Notes: a model not told the origin generated them from the sequence alone. Numbered from the stretch's first letter, positions 18,908 to 28,248 are shown. The stretch: DNA of 64,000 nucleotides from Rhizomicrobium electricum (GCF_011762045.1 NZ_JAASQS010000008.1:186001-250000), one strand, 5' to 3'. Numbers and translations are program-made.

Positions 18908-20623
18908 GTGGTGGTCGTGGTGGAACAGTCGCTTCAGAAGAAGCCAGGGGGGTCGCTCGCCGCGCTGAAGGCGGTTCAGGACTCCGAAAGACTTGCGCTC
19001 GCGGTGTCGGGCGCGGGCATTGTCGCATTCAATTGGACGCTTGCCGACGACCGGATCCTATGGGACGGCGCGGTCGATATCCTGCCCGGACAGATCCTGC
19101 AGCGGGACCGCAGCCAGGGCCGCCAATTGCTCGCCGGCATGAACAGCCAGGTACGCCAGCGCTTCACCGCCCTGATCGACAGCCGCAGCCCGGAAACCCT
19201 GACCTTCGACATCGACGTCGAAATGGCCTCGGCGCTCGGCACCGTGTGGTACGTGTTCCTCGGCTCCCGCGTGCCCGATGCGAGCGGCCAGACCGAGCGG
19301 CTGACCGGCGTGGTGCGCGAAATCACCGAGCGCAAGCATCAGATCCATCGCCTGACCTATCTGGCCACGCGCGACGAGCTGACCGGCCATCTCAACCGCA
19401 ATTCGCTGCGTGCCGAACTCGCCGAAGCCATCGCCACGGCCCAGAGCCAGGAGCGCCATTGCGGCTTCCTGGTGTTCTCGATCGACCGGCTGGCGATCAT
19501 CAACGATTCCTACGGCTTCGATGCCGCCGACGAAGTGATCGTGGCGGTAGGCGAACGGCTGGCGCGCTCGCTGCGCACGACCGACGTGATCGGACGCACC
19601 GCCGGCAACAAGTTCGGCGTCATCCTCAAGAACTGCACCGAAGGCGACATCACGGTGGTGGCCGAGCGCCTGCGGGCGGCGGTACGCGGCGACGTGGTGG
19701 ATACCCGCGCCGGACGCGTGGCCGTGACCTCGTCGGTCGGTGCGGTGTGGCTGCCCGGCAGCGCCTCCTCGAGTCAGGAAGCGATGCTGCGCGCCGAAGA
19801 GGCGCTCGAACGGGCCCGCAGCCACGGCCGCGACGGCTTCACGATCTACCATCATTCCGAACTGCGCGAAGGCGCGCGCCTGCGCCTGATGGCCGTGGCC
19901 GACGAAGTCGTCGCCGCGCTCAAGGAAGACCGTCTCGTCTTCGCCTATCAGCCGATCGTCGACGCCAAGACGCGCGAAGTGGCCGAATACGAATGCCTGT
20001 TGCGGATGATCAAACCCGACGGCACCATCGCGCCGGCCGGTCATTTCATTCCGGCGGCCGAGCAGCTCGGACTGGTGCGCCTGGTCGACCGGCGGGCGCT
20101 CGAAATGGCGGTGGCGGCGCTGCACACCAATCCCGAGATCAATCTCAGCGTCAACGTCTCGGGCACCACGGCGCAGGATTCGGCGTTCCTGCAAAGCTTC
20201 GTCGAATACGTGAAGCAGAATTCGGCCATCGCCAACCGGCTGGTGGTGGAACTGACCGAGACCGCGGCGCTGCATCATTTCGAAGAGAATGCGCGCTTCG
20301 TTTCACGCCTCAGGGAAATGGGCTGCCGCGTCGCCATCGACGATTTCGGCGCCGGCTACACCTCGTTCCGCAATCTACAGATGCTGCGCGTCGACAAGGT
20401 CAAGATCGACGGCTCTTATGTCGCCGCGCTCAAGTCCTCGCCCGAGAACCAGATCTTCGTGCGCACCCTGGTCGATCTCGCCAAGAGCTTCAATCTCAAG
20501 ACCACGGCGGAGTGGGTCGGGTCCGAAGAGGAAGCGGCTCTGCTCGAAGGCTTCGGCGTCGACCACTTCCAGGGCTTCTTCTTCGGCGAACCGAAGCTGG
20601 ATCCGGGCTGGAAGAAGGGCTGA
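18908..20623 (+). CDS. PAS-like/GGDEF/EAL protein with a degenerate GGDEF site
   Basis: This 571-residue protein is built of an N-terminal PAS-like sensor (about 25-140, ending VREITERKHQI), a GGDEF domain and an EAL domain. The GGDEF signature reads AGNKF (232-236), so cyclase activity should be lost. The inhibitory site RxxD survives as RTTD (223-226), exactly five residues upstream. The EAL motif reads ECL (362-364), keeping the metal-binding Glu. ELTET, IDDFGAGYTS, KIDGSYV and HFQGFFFG are intact, so c-di-GMP phosphodiesterase activity is likely. Start GTG 18908 has AAAGG 7 nt upstream; further in-frame GTGs follow. It appears cytoplasmic, without membrane helices. Confidence 0.92.
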   Translation: MVVVVEQSLQKKPGGSLAALKAVQDSERLALAVSGAGIVAFNWTLADDRILWDGAVDILPGQILQRDRSQGRQLLAGMNSQVRQRFTALIDSRSPETLTFDIDVEMASALGTVWYVFLGSRVPDASGQTERLTGVVREITERKHQIHRLTYLATRDELTGHLNRNSLRAELAEAIATAQSQERHCGFLVFSIDRLAIINDSYGFDAADEVIVAVGERLARSLRTTDVIGRTAGNKFGVILKNCTEGDITVVAERLRAAVRGDVVDTRAGRVAVTSSVGAVWLPGSASSSQEAMLRAEEALERARSHGRDGFTIYHHSELREGARLRLMAVADEVVAALKEDRLVFAYQPIVDAKTREVAEYECLLRMIKPDGTIAPAGHFIPAAEQLGLVRLVDRRALEMAVAALHTNPEINLSVNVSGTTAQDSAFLQSFVEYVKQNSAIANRLVVELTETAALHHFEENARFVSRLREMGCRVAIDDFGAGYTSFRNLQMLRVDKVKIDGSYVAALKSSPENQIFVRTLVDLAKSFNLKTTAEWVGSEEEAALLEGFGVDHFQGFFFGEPKLDPGWKKG

Positions 20624-20626
20624 GGC

Positions 20627-21196
20627 CTATTTGCGCTGGCTCAGTTCCGCCAGCTGGCGGCGCATTTCTTCCATCTGCGTCTTGAGATCGTTGATGTCGG
20701 TGCTGGCCGGCGGGGGCGACGGCGGCTCCTGCGGTGTGGCGAACGGCGCGAAGACCTGCATCGAGTGTTCGAACATCGCCATGTTCTGGCGCGCCAGCTG
20801 CTCGACCGCCTGATGGCCGCTGCCGAACACCTTGGCGATGCGCTCGCGCATCTCTTCCTGGTTCTTGATGAAGCTCTGCATCGAGAGGTCGAGATAGCCC
20901 GGCACGAACGACTGCATCGGATCGCCGTAGAAGCGGATGAGCTGGCGCAGGAAACGGATCGGCAGCAGGTTTTGGCCTTTGGCCTCTTCTTCGAAAATGA
21001 TCTGGGTCAGCACCGAGCGGGTGATGTCTTCGCCGGTGCGCGCATCGCGCACTTCGAACTCCACACCCTGTTTCACCATCTCGCTCAGATGGTCGAGCGT
21101 CACATAGCTGGAGGACTGCGTGTTGTAGAGCCGCCGGTTCGCATACTTCTTGATGACGACAGCCGTTTCGGCCTTGGAATCTTCCGCCACGCGCAT
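20627..21196 (-). CDS. phaR: Polyhydroxyalkanoate synthesis repressor PhaR
   Basis: This 189-residue protein has the N-terminal PHB/PHA accumulation regulator DNA-binding domain: VIKKYANRRLYNTQSSSYVTLDHLSEMV, then FEVRDARTGEDITRSVLTQIIFEEE. A PHB-binding region follows (FYGDPMQSFVPGYLDLSMQSFIKNQEEMRERI) and a proline-rich plus coiled C-terminus. It senses polyhydroxybutyrate and represses phasin genes, so the organism probably makes PHB. ATG 21196 gives the usual short N-terminus; the frame extension to 21307 is rejected. The stop is only 4 bp from that of the convergent GGDEF-EAL gene. Confidence 0.95.
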   Translation of the reverse strand: MRVAEDSKAETAVVIKKYANRRLYNTQSSSYVTLDHLSEMVKQGVEFEVRDARTGEDITRSVLTQIIFEEEAKGQNLLPIRFLRQLIRFYGDPMQSFVPGYLDLSMQSFIKNQEEMRERIAKVFGSGHQAVEQLARQNMAMFEHSMQVFAPFATPQEPPSPPPASTDINDLKTQMEEMRRQLAELSQRK

Positions 21197-21456
21197 ACCC
21201 GCTATTTGCCGCCTCTTGGGTGGGGCTTTTGGTGGGGCCCCAGCCAAGCCCACAATCAGGGCCCTGTCCAGCCTTTTTGCGCAATTGCAGCACGGGGTGC
21301 GGCGCAAATGACTTGGTAACGTACTGACATTGCCCGAGATTTTTCACCGCCGCAAGCGGTCTCGCACCCGCGGCAATTTGTGGGTGAAATCCGCCCGGCC
21401 CTCGACACGCCAGCACCGGCGACAGAACGGCCGCGACCGGCTAAACATCGGTTGGG

Positions 21457-22056
21457 ATGACCTTCGCGCTTGCCCTCGAACGCCTCGCCTTGGTCCGCGG
21501 CCACCACAAGCTGTTCGCGGGTCTCGATCTTTCTTTGCGCGAGGGCGATTTCCTGTCGCTCACCGGACCGAACGGCGCGGGCAAGACCAGCCTCATGCGC
21601 GTCATCGCCGGGCTGCTGGCGCCGACCGGGGGAATCGTCCGTATCCGGACGGAAGCCGGCGATCTCGTCGATGGCGAGGATCGTGCCCGCTGTATCGGCT
21701 GGTTGGGCGACCGGGACGCGGTGAAGCCGCAACTCGCTGTCGGCGAGCAGCTTCGTTTCTGGGCCAGGCTCTACGGCGCCGATGCCCCCGAACCCGAGGC
21801 TTTCGGCCTCAAGCCGCAGATGCCCGGACAGTTTCTTTCGGCAGGTCAGAAGCGGCGGCTGGCGCTGGCGCGTCTGGTGCTCACCGGCCGCAAACTATGG
21901 CTGCTCGACGAACCGCTCGCCGCGCTCGATGTCGGCGGCAAGGCCCTCGTTGCCGAAAAACTGACCGCTCATTGCGCCAGCGGCGGCATTGCCATTGCCG
22001 CGACCCATGAACCGCTCGGGCTTGACGGGCTTACCTTGCGTTTGGGGGAGCCATGA
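21457..22056 (+). CDS. ccmA: Cytochrome c biogenesis ABC transporter ATP-binding protein
   Basis: This 199-residue ATPase of the CcmABCD complex releases haem-loaded CcmE during cytochrome c maturation. The Walker A is GPNGAGKTS, the ABC signature is degenerate as FLSAGQKRRLALARL, the Walker B is LWLLDEPLAALD, and the switch histidine is in ATHEPL. It starts the ccmABCD operon and overlaps ccmB by 4 bp. Confidence 0.96.
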   Translation: MTFALALERLALVRGHHKLFAGLDLSLREGDFLSLTGPNGAGKTSLMRVIAGLLAPTGGIVRIRTEAGDLVDGEDRARCIGWLGDRDAVKPQLAVGEQLRFWARLYGADAPEPEAFGLKPQMPGQFLSAGQKRRLALARLVLTGRKLWLLDEPLAALDVGGKALVAEKLTAHCASGGIAIAATHEPLGLDGLTLRLGEP

Positions 22057-22718
22057 TCGCCTTTCGGGCCGTGATGGCGCGCGATCTCCTGCTGGCGGTG
22101 CGGGCAGGCGGCGGCGCGGCGTTGGCGCTGGCGTTCTTCGCGGCGGTTGCGACTTTGGTACCGCTCGGCATTGGGCCGGATTTGAAATTGCTCGCCCGCA
22201 TCGCGGCCGGCGTCTTATGGGTGGCGGCGGTCCTGGCGGCGCTGTTGTCGCTCGACCGGCTGTTCCAGGCCGATTTCGAGGACGGCAGTCTGGATCTGAT
22301 GATGCTGTCGCCGTTGCCGCTGGAAGCGTTGGCGTTCGCCAAGATTGCCGCCCATTGGCTTGCCACCGGTCTGCCGCTGACGTTGATCGCTGCGCTGCTG
22401 GCGGTCGCTTACGGGCTGCCGCCGGACGCTACGGGCGCGCTGGTGCTGGCGCTGCTGATCGGCACGCCTGCGGTGAGCGCGGTCGGCGGCATCGGCGCGG
22501 CGCTGACGCTGTCGATCCGGCGCGGCGGACTGATCCTGCCGTTCATCGTACTGCCGCTGGTGGCGCCGGTGGTGATCTTCGGCTCGGGGGTGGTGGTGGC
22601 GGTGCTCGACGGTCTTCCGAGCGGCGCGTTACTTTTCCTGGCGGCGTTTTCGCTTCTTGCCGTTGCGCTGGCGCCGTTTGCGGCCGCCGCCGCCGTGCGG
22701 CTCAATCTCGGTTCGTAA
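22053..22718 (+). CDS. ccmB: Haem exporter protein CcmB
   Basis: This 221-residue inner-membrane subunit has six hydrophobic helices. The conserved stretch RLFQADFEDGSLDLMMLSPLPLEALAFAKIAAHWLATGLPL is typical for CcmB. It partners CcmA and CcmC in the haem-handling complex. ATGA overlap with ccmA at 22053-22056. Confidence 0.96.
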   Translation: MIAFRAVMARDLLLAVRAGGGAALALAFFAAVATLVPLGIGPDLKLLARIAAGVLWVAAVLAALLSLDRLFQADFEDGSLDLMMLSPLPLEALAFAKIAAHWLATGLPLTLIAALLAVAYGLPPDATGALVLALLIGTPAVSAVGGIGAALTLSIRRGGLILPFIVLPLVAPVVIFGSGVVVAVLDGLPSGALLFLAAFSLLAVALAPFAAAAAVRLNLGS

Positions 22719-22735
22719 GGTGCTATAGAAAACCG

Positions 22736-23446
22736 ATGCTACTCGGCAATCCCAGACGTTTCCTGGACGCGACCGGCAAAGTGCTGCCGTGGCTCGCTGT
22801 CGCGACGGCCGTTTTGTTTGCCGTCGGCATCGTGCTCGCGCTCGGCGTCCCGCCGGATTATCAGCAGGGCGACACTGTCCGCATCATGTTCCTGCATGTT
22901 CCCGCCGCCTGGGTCGCGATGATGGCCTACGGATTGATGGCATTGGCCGGAGCGGTGGCCTTGGTCGGCCGTCATCCGCTGGCCGACATCGCCGTGAAGA
23001 CGGCAGCGCCGCTCGGAGCGGTGTTCACCGCGCTCGGGCTTGTGACCGGCTCCTTGTGGGGACGGCCGATGTGGGGCGCATTCTGGGTGTGGGACGGACG
23101 GCTGACCTCGTTCCTGCTCCTGCTGTTTCTTTATCTCGGCATCGTCGCGCTGGCGAACGCGATCGAAGACGAAACGCGCGCCGCGCGTGCCGCTGCGGTT
23201 CTGGCGATTGTCGGAGCCGTGAATCTGCCCATCATCCACTTCTCGGTGCAATGGTGGGCGACGCTCCATCAGGGCGCGAGTATTCTGCGGCAGGGCGGAC
23301 CGGCGATCGCACCTGTGTTCCTGTGGCCGCTGGGCATCATGGCGCTGGCTTATACGCTGTTGTTCGCGACCCTCTGGATCGTTCGTATACGGACAGCAAT
23401 CCTGGACCGGAAGGCCAATGTCCTCGTCGCGACGGGGAGGGCATGA
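22736..23446 (+). CDS. ccmC: Haem lyase-associated membrane protein CcmC
   Basis: This 236-residue, six-helix protein carries the periplasmic tryptophan-rich WWD motif (WGRPMWGAFWVWDGRLTS), and haem-ligand histidines in FLHVPAAW and IHFSVQWW. CcmC presents haem to CcmE. Start ATG 22736 lies 17 bp after the ccmB stop. It overlaps ccmD by 4 bp. Confidence 0.96.
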   Translation: MLLGNPRRFLDATGKVLPWLAVATAVLFAVGIVLALGVPPDYQQGDTVRIMFLHVPAAWVAMMAYGLMALAGAVALVGRHPLADIAVKTAAPLGAVFTALGLVTGSLWGRPMWGAFWVWDGRLTSFLLLLFLYLGIVALANAIEDETRAARAAAVLAIVGAVNLPIIHFSVQWWATLHQGASILRQGGPAIAPVFLWPLGIMALAYTLLFATLWIVRIRTAILDRKANVLVATGRA

Positions 23447-23598
23447 CCGTGGTCCTTCCTGACTATGCCGCCTATATCTGGAGCGCCTATCTCATCACAT
23501 TCGCGGTGCTCGGTGCGGTGGTGGCCGTCACCTGGGCGAAATGGCGTAGCGCGAAGAAGCGCTTGGCGCTTCTAAAGGATTCGGAAACCAATCTCTGA
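23443..23598 (+). CDS. ccmD: Haem exporter protein CcmD
   Basis: This 51-residue protein has the CcmD layout: a short N-terminus with YAAYIWSAYLITFAVLGAVVAV as its single membrane helix, then a basic segment WAKWRSAKKRLALL. It stabilises the CcmABC-CcmE complex. The start overlaps the ccmC stop. ccmE and the later ccm genes are not in this window. Confidence 0.93.
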   Translation: MTVVLPDYAAYIWSAYLITFAVLGAVVAVTWAKWRSAKKRLALLKDSETNL

Positions 23599-23611
23599 AA
23601 TCCTCGGCGCC

Positions 23612-23848
23612 ATGCAGATCAGCGCCTCAAATCTCCTGGCCGCCCAAAGCCAGACGACCGTTCGGCGGCAGGCGCCTGCCCCGGCCTTCGAGCCGATCGC
23701 GTTCAAAGAGGCGCCGGCCGCGTCCGTCGTCCAGGACACCGCCAAGAAAGCGGCGCCGACACCGGCGGCGAATGTCGATTTCACGCCACCGACCAGCCCC
23801 GCCACGGGCTACACCCGTCCGGGAACCCATATCGACATCAAGATCTAG
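23612..23848 (+). CDS. Small proline/alanine-rich protein ending in a VDxK-type tail
   Basis: This 78-residue protein starts 13 bp after ccmD. It opens MQISASNLLAAQSQ, has a low-complexity Ala/Pro/Lys middle, and ends RPGTHIDIKI. That last block matches the tails of three tiny proteins at 30384-31004 (KVDVKA, RKVDIKA, GKNVDLKV) and resembles the end of the YjfB putative motility family. I recall similar MQISASNLL proteins in other alphaproteobacteria, with unknown function. No signal peptide or membrane helix. It may ride on the ccm transcript. Confidence 0.65.
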   Translation: MQISASNLLAAQSQTTVRRQAPAPAFEPIAFKEAPAASVVQDTAKKAAPTPAANVDFTPPTSPATGYTRPGTHIDIKI

Positions 23849-23858
23849 CAGAACCGTT

Positions 23859-24365
23859 TCAACCGCGGCGCTTGCGCGATTTGGTGCGGGCTTTCGGCGC
23901 GCCGTTGGCGGCGAACTGCTCACCGGCGGTCGCGATCATCGCCAACGCCTTGATGAACTTGGAACGCTCCGACGGCGGCAGCGGATCGAGCAGAGCCTTT
24001 TCCGCCCTGTCGGCAGCGGTGCGCGCCGACCGCAAGGCCTTGCGGCCGCTGGCGGTGATGGCGACGGCGTTGGCGCGGGCGTCCTTCTCGGTGCGTTCGC
24101 GCGAAACCAAGCCCCGCTCGAGCATGCGGCGAACCATTTCGGCCAGGGTCGAACGATCGATGCCGGTCATTTCGACGAGCGCCGTCTGGCTGACGCCTTC
24201 GTTGTTTTCGAGCGCGGCAAGCACGGTGAACTGCTGCTTGGTCAGTTCGCTGGAACCGGCTTCGCGCGCATAGAGATCGCCGAAATACTGCTGACAACGC
24301 TTGATCAGGTGGGAGGGTGCTTCCGCAAGCTCAAAGCCCCCGTTCACTTTGCGCTGACCCTTCAT
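23859..24365 (-). CDS. MarR-family transcriptional regulator
   Basis: This 168-residue winged-helix protein shows LTKQQFTVLAALENNEGVSQTALVEMTGIDRSTLAEMVRRMLERGLVSRER, the MarR DNA-binding helices, then the wing TEKDARANAVAITASGRKAL. A basic tail (KARTKSRKRRG) may add DNA affinity. The ligand and targets are unknown. It is convergent with the small VDxK-tailed gene. Upstream, CGTTATG (24366-24372) and CATAACG (24438-24444) form a widely spaced inverted repeat of uncertain meaning. Confidence 0.93.
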   Translation of the reverse strand: MKGQRKVNGGFELAEAPSHLIKRCQQYFGDLYAREAGSSELTKQQFTVLAALENNEGVSQTALVEMTGIDRSTLAEMVRRMLERGLVSRERTEKDARANAVAITASGRKALRSARTAADRAEKALLDPLPPSERSKFIKALAMIATAGEQFAANGAPKARTKSRKRRG

Positions 24366-24558
24366 CGTTATGACCCCTGCCTCCGCAATATCCTATCGGC
24401 AGTCCGTACACGGCTGCACGACAAGCCCTTACATCACCATAACGCTGGACGTTCAACGTCGCAGACGGACGTGAGGGGCCGGACAATAACCAACCCCAAC
24501 GCGGTCGACAACTCCGTCTGTCGCCGATAGGTGCGTCTCGGCAACGCGTCGTCGATGA

Positions 24559-25116
24559 TTATTCTTTCTTCGTTTCGCTCACGATCTGGTGCTTGAGCAG
24601 AAACGGCACTTGGCTGAACGAAAATAACAGCGTCAGACCAATGGCGCCGAACGTATGGAAGTAAACCCAGACGTTCTCCGAAAAGTTCCGCCATATCAAT
24701 TCGTTGATCAGCGCCATGACGATGCAGAAACCGCCGAAGCGCAGCGTCAGTGCACGCCAATGGTTCTCAGCGAGCGTTACGGCAGTCCCGAAGATGTACT
24801 TGATGAACAAGCGGTTGAATGCGAGGCCGCCCAAAAGCGTCGCCGCGAACAGCCCATAAATCATGGTGGGCTTGATTTTGATGAACATCTTGTCGTTCAG
24901 GTACAGCGTCAGCCCGCCGAAAATCACGACGATCACGGCCGTCGCCAGCGGCACCGGATGCAACTTCTTGTCGAAGACATAGCCGAGGATCACCGCAGCG
25001 ACCGCCGCGACCATTACCGTGGCGGTGGCCGCGTAAAGGCCGAATAGTCTGTATGCGACGAAAAACAGGACCAGCGGGCCGAAGTCGACCAAGCTGCGTC
25101 TAACTTGCGGATTCAT
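24559..25116 (-). CDS. yciB: Intracellular septation protein YciB/IspZ
   Basis: This 185-residue inner-membrane protein has five to six helices. It has the family's LVDFGPLVLFFVAYRLFGLYAATATVM start, the middle FGGLTLYLNDKMFIKIKPTMIYGLF, and ALINELIWRNFSENVWVYFHTFG. The family is linked to cell-envelope and division processes. It is the last gene of the dapF-mtaB-ftsY-yciB run; its ATG overlaps the ftsY stop by 4 bp. Confidence 0.95.
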   Translation of the reverse strand: MNPQVRRSLVDFGPLVLFFVAYRLFGLYAATATVMVAAVAAVILGYVFDKKLHPVPLATAVIVVIFGGLTLYLNDKMFIKIKPTMIYGLFAATLLGGLAFNRLFIKYIFGTAVTLAENHWRALTLRFGGFCIVMALINELIWRNFSENVWVYFHTFGAIGLTLLFSFSQVPFLLKHQIVSETKKE

Positions 25117-26048
25117 GCCGCCCCCGTCAGCGCTCTGGCGAAGGCATCCGCCGAAAAATCTTGCAGATCCTCTTCGCGCTCGCCGACGCCGACAAAATGA
25201 ACAGCGATACCGAACTTGGCCGCGAGCGCCACGAGAATACCGCCTTTCGCCGTGCCGTCCAGCTTGGTCATAACGAGACCAGTGAGCGGAACGGCGGCCG
25301 CAAAGGCTTCCACTTGCGACACTGCGTTCTGCCCGGTCGTGGCGTCCAGTATCAAAAGTGTGCCGTGAGGTGCCGCAGGGTCCTGCTTTTTGAGAACGCG
25401 TGCAATCTTCTGCAGTTCGGCCATCAAACCGGCTTTGTTCTGCAGCCGTCCGGCGGTGTCGATCAGAAGCACGTCGGCGCCGCTCTGGCGCGCGCGCGCG
25501 TAGGCATCGAAACAAAGACCGGCGGCATCCGATCCCGGTGCCCGCGCCACCACTTCGCAGCCGGCCCGTTCGCCCCAGACCTGCAATTGTTCGATGGCCG
25601 CAGCGCGGAACGTATCGCCTGCCGCCAGCACGACTTTCTTGCCTTCGCGCGTGAGTTTGACGGCGATCTTGCCGATGGTCGTGGTCTTGCCGGTGCCGTT
25701 CACGCCGGCAACCAGGATCACGTAAGGCTTGATTGCCGCATCGATCGCCAGCGGCTTGGCCACCGGCGCGAGAATTTTGGCGATTTCGTCGGCCAGGACC
25801 TGACGCAGATCGAAGGTCGAAACTTCTGAATCGTAACGTCCTTTGCCGATCGCGGCGGTGATCGCCTGGGCCTGGGCGGCGCCGAGATCGGCCCGGATCA
25901 GGGCTTCTTCGAGTTCGCCCAGCGAAACATCGTCGAGCTTCTTCTTGACCAGGGCCTCGAGACCGAGCGCGCTCGCGCTCTTCGACAGGCCGGCCTTGAG
26001 TTTCTCGAAAAAGGTCGGCGGGGGAGGGGCTTCGCCGAATTGCCTCAT
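25113..26048 (-). CDS. ftsY: Signal recognition particle receptor FtsY
   Basis: This 311-residue SRP-receptor GTPase docks Ffh-bound ribosomes at the membrane. The four-helix N domain runs to about residue 90. G1 is [15 protein letters not shown], the [11 protein letters not shown] insertion-box start follows, then G3 DTAGR and G4 [10 protein letters not shown]. The acidic A domain of E. coli FtsY is absent, as usual in alphaproteobacteria. It overlaps mtaB and yciB by 4 bp on each side. Its partner Ffh is encoded at 32629. Confidence 0.97.
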   Translation of the reverse strand: MRQFGEAPPPPTFFEKLKAGLSKSASALGLEALVKKKLDDVSLGELEEALIRADLGAAQAQAITAAIGKGRYDSEVSTFDLRQVLADEIAKILAPVAKPLAIDAAIKPYVILVAGVNGTGKTTTIGKIAVKLTREGKKVVLAAGDTFRAAAIEQLQVWGERAGCEVVARAPGSDAAGLCFDAYARARQSGADVLLIDTAGRLQNKAGLMAELQKIARVLKKQDPAAPHGTLLILDATTGQNAVSQVEAFAAAVPLTGLVMTKLDGTAKGGILVALAAKFGIAVHFVGVGEREEDLQDFSADAFARALTGAA

Positions 26049-27298
26049 GAAACGATGTCTCCGGTAAGATGGTCTGACGCGGCGCCGGTAATACGCACGC
26101 GGACGAAATCGCCCGCCTCGCCGGCAAATGCAACCGGAACAAACGTGGGCGTGCGCCCGAGACCCGCTTTTTCGACCAGAAGCGTCTCTTCGCGGCCGAT
26201 CAACGTGGAATAGTATTGCTGCAAGGCCTCGGCGCCCTTGGCCCGCAGGCGGGCGGCGCGATCCTTGACCAGTTCTCGCGGTACCTGCGGCATCCTCGCC
26301 GCGGGTGTTCCGGTCCGCGGACTGAACGGGAACACGTGCAGCATCTGAAGGCCCGCTTCGTCGACCAGCTTCAACGTGTTGGCGAACATCTCGTCGGTTT
26401 CCGTCGGAAATCCGGCAATCAGGTCGGCGCCGAACGCCGCTTCGGGCCGCAGCGCGCGCACCGCCTCGCAGAAGCGGATGGTGTCGGCCCGCGAGTGGCG
26501 GCGTTTCATCCGTTTCAGGATCATATCGTCGCCGGACTGCACCGAGAGATGGAAATGCGGCATCAGCCGTTCTTCCTCGGCGATGGCCGTCATCAGCGCG
26601 TCGTCGGCTTCGATGGAGTCGATGGACGACAGGCGCAGACGCTTCAGGTCCGGCACCAGTTTCAGAATCTTGCGCACCAGATCGCCGAGGCTCGGCGTGC
26701 CGGGCAGGTCGTGGCCGTAGCTGGTCAGATCGACGCCGGTGAGCACGATCTCGCCGTAGCCGTTGGCGCAAAGGCGGCGAGCCTCTTCCACCACCGCGCC
26801 CATGCCGACGCTGCGCGAGTTGCCGCGGCCGTAAGGGATGATGCAGAAGGTGCAGCGGTGATCGCAGCCGTTCTGGACTTGCAGGAAGGCGCGGGTGCGC
26901 CCTTCGAAGTAATCCACGAACTGGGCCGCGGTTTCCTTAACGCTCATGATGTCGTTGACGCGGACGCGTTCGTTGACGCCGAGCGCATAGGCCTTGGGAT
27001 CGAGCTTGTCGGCGTTGCCGAGCACGAAATCGACTTCCGGCATCTTGGCATAGCCGTCGGGATCGGTCTGTGCGGCGCAGCCGGTGACGATGATGCGCGC
27101 ATCCGGCCGTTCGCGGCGAATCTTGCGGATCTGCTGGCGCGACTGGCGCACGGCTTCCGCCGTCACGGCACATGTGTTCACCACCACCGTGTTATCGAGA
27201 CCCGCGGTGCGTTCCCGGATCGCCTCCGACTCGTAGGCGTTGAGCCGGCAGCCGAACGTGATGATGTCGACGCCGCCTTTTTGCTGGTCGCGCTTCAT
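26045..27298 (-). CDS. mtaB: tRNA t6A37 methylthiotransferase MtaB
   Basis: This 417-residue radical-SAM methylthiotransferase converts t6A37 to ms2t6A in tRNAs. The N-terminal MTTase domain supplies GCRLNAYES, NTCAVTAEAV and GCAAQ (three cluster cysteines). The radical-SAM site is GCDHRCTFCIIPYGRG (CxxxCxxC). A TRAM-like domain ends the protein. It follows dapF by 35 bp and overlaps ftsY. Confidence 0.95.
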   Translation of the reverse strand: MKRDQQKGGVDIITFGCRLNAYESEAIRERTAGLDNTVVVNTCAVTAEAVRQSRQQIRKIRRERPDARIIVTGCAAQTDPDGYAKMPEVDFVLGNADKLDPKAYALGVNERVRVNDIMSVKETAAQFVDYFEGRTRAFLQVQNGCDHRCTFCIIPYGRGNSRSVGMGAVVEEARRLCANGYGEIVLTGVDLTSYGHDLPGTPSLGDLVRKILKLVPDLKRLRLSSIDSIEADDALMTAIAEEERLMPHFHLSVQSGDDMILKRMKRRHSRADTIRFCEAVRALRPEAAFGADLIAGFPTETDEMFANTLKLVDEAGLQMLHVFPFSPRTGTPAARMPQVPRELVKDRAARLRAKGAEALQQYYSTLIGREETLLVEKAGLGRTPTFVPVAFAGEAGDFVRVRITGAASDHLTGDIVS

Positions 27299-27333
27299 GT
27301 CCGAAAGCCGGTTCCCACTTTTCGGTGAAGCGC

Positions 27334-28143
27334 TCAAAGCGCGATCTCGCCGCGATAGGCAAGGGTGGCAGGGCCGGTCATCAGGACGCGGCCGTTCGTC
27401 AGTTCGATGGTGAGCATGCCGCCATCCAGCGTCACATCCACTTTGTCGCCGGTGAGGCCGCGGCGATGGGCGGCGACAGCCGTCGCACATGTTCCCGATC
27501 CGCAGGCTTCGGTGATCCCGGCGCCACGCTCCCACACCCGCATCCGTAAGTGGCCGGAATCGCGCACGCTGACGAATTCGACATTGGTCCGCTTGGGAAA
27601 CATCGGATGGGTTTCGATGCGCGGGCCGAGTGTCGCCACCGGCGCGACGTCGGCATCGTCGACGAACAGGATGCAGTGCGGATTGCCCATCGACACCGCG
27701 GCGCAATTATAGGTCTCGCCGTCGACATTGAGGGCGAAGAGGTTGGTGTCCACCGGCCGGGCCAGTGGAATGCGGTCCCACAACAGTTCGGGTGCGCCCA
27801 TGTCCACCGTGACAAGTCCGTTGCCCGCATCGCGGCAGACGAGCGGTCCGGCCAGCGTCATCAGGGTGACGGCGCTCTTGCCGGTTTCGTCGAGCAGCAG
27901 CCGCGCGACGCAGCGGGCGGCATTGCCGCAGATCTCGACTTCGTCGCCGTCGGCGTTGCGGATGCGCATGAACGCGTCGGCCTCGGGTGAGGTCTCGATC
28001 ACGATAATCTGATCGCAGCCGACGCCGCGACGGCGGTTGCCGATCGCGCGGGCCGTGTGGGCATCGAGCGCAAGCGGCTGGTTTCGCGCGTCGAAGACGG
28101 CGAAATCGTTGCCGAGGCCATGCATTTTCAGGAACGGTGTCAT
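27334..28143 (-). CDS. dapF: Diaminopimelate epimerase
   Basis: This 269-residue enzyme interconverts LL- and meso-diaminopimelate for lysine and peptidoglycan synthesis. The two catalytic cysteines are in EICGNAARCVARLL and ACGSGTCATAVAA. MTPFLKMHGLGNDF is the standard N-terminus and fixes the start at ATG 28143. It is the first gene of the minus-strand dapF-mtaB-ftsY-yciB unit and is divergent from the peptidase gene at 28249. Confidence 0.97.
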   Translation of the reverse strand: MTPFLKMHGLGNDFAVFDARNQPLALDAHTARAIGNRRRGVGCDQIIVIETSPEADAFMRIRNADGDEVEICGNAARCVARLLLDETGKSAVTLMTLAGPLVCRDAGNGLVTVDMGAPELLWDRIPLARPVDTNLFALNVDGETYNCAAVSMGNPHCILFVDDADVAPVATLGPRIETHPMFPKRTNVEFVSVRDSGHLRMRVWERGAGITEACGSGTCATAVAAHRRGLTGDKVDVTLDGGMLTIELTNGRVLMTGPATLAYRGEIAL

Positions 28144-28248
28144 TTGGCGCCTATATAGGCGGTAGGCCTCGTTTCGGCCAGAGCCGGGTTGACGGAAGGG
28201 GCGGGCGGCCCCACTTTCCGGCCCTGATTTCCGGGCTGGAGAGTACGT

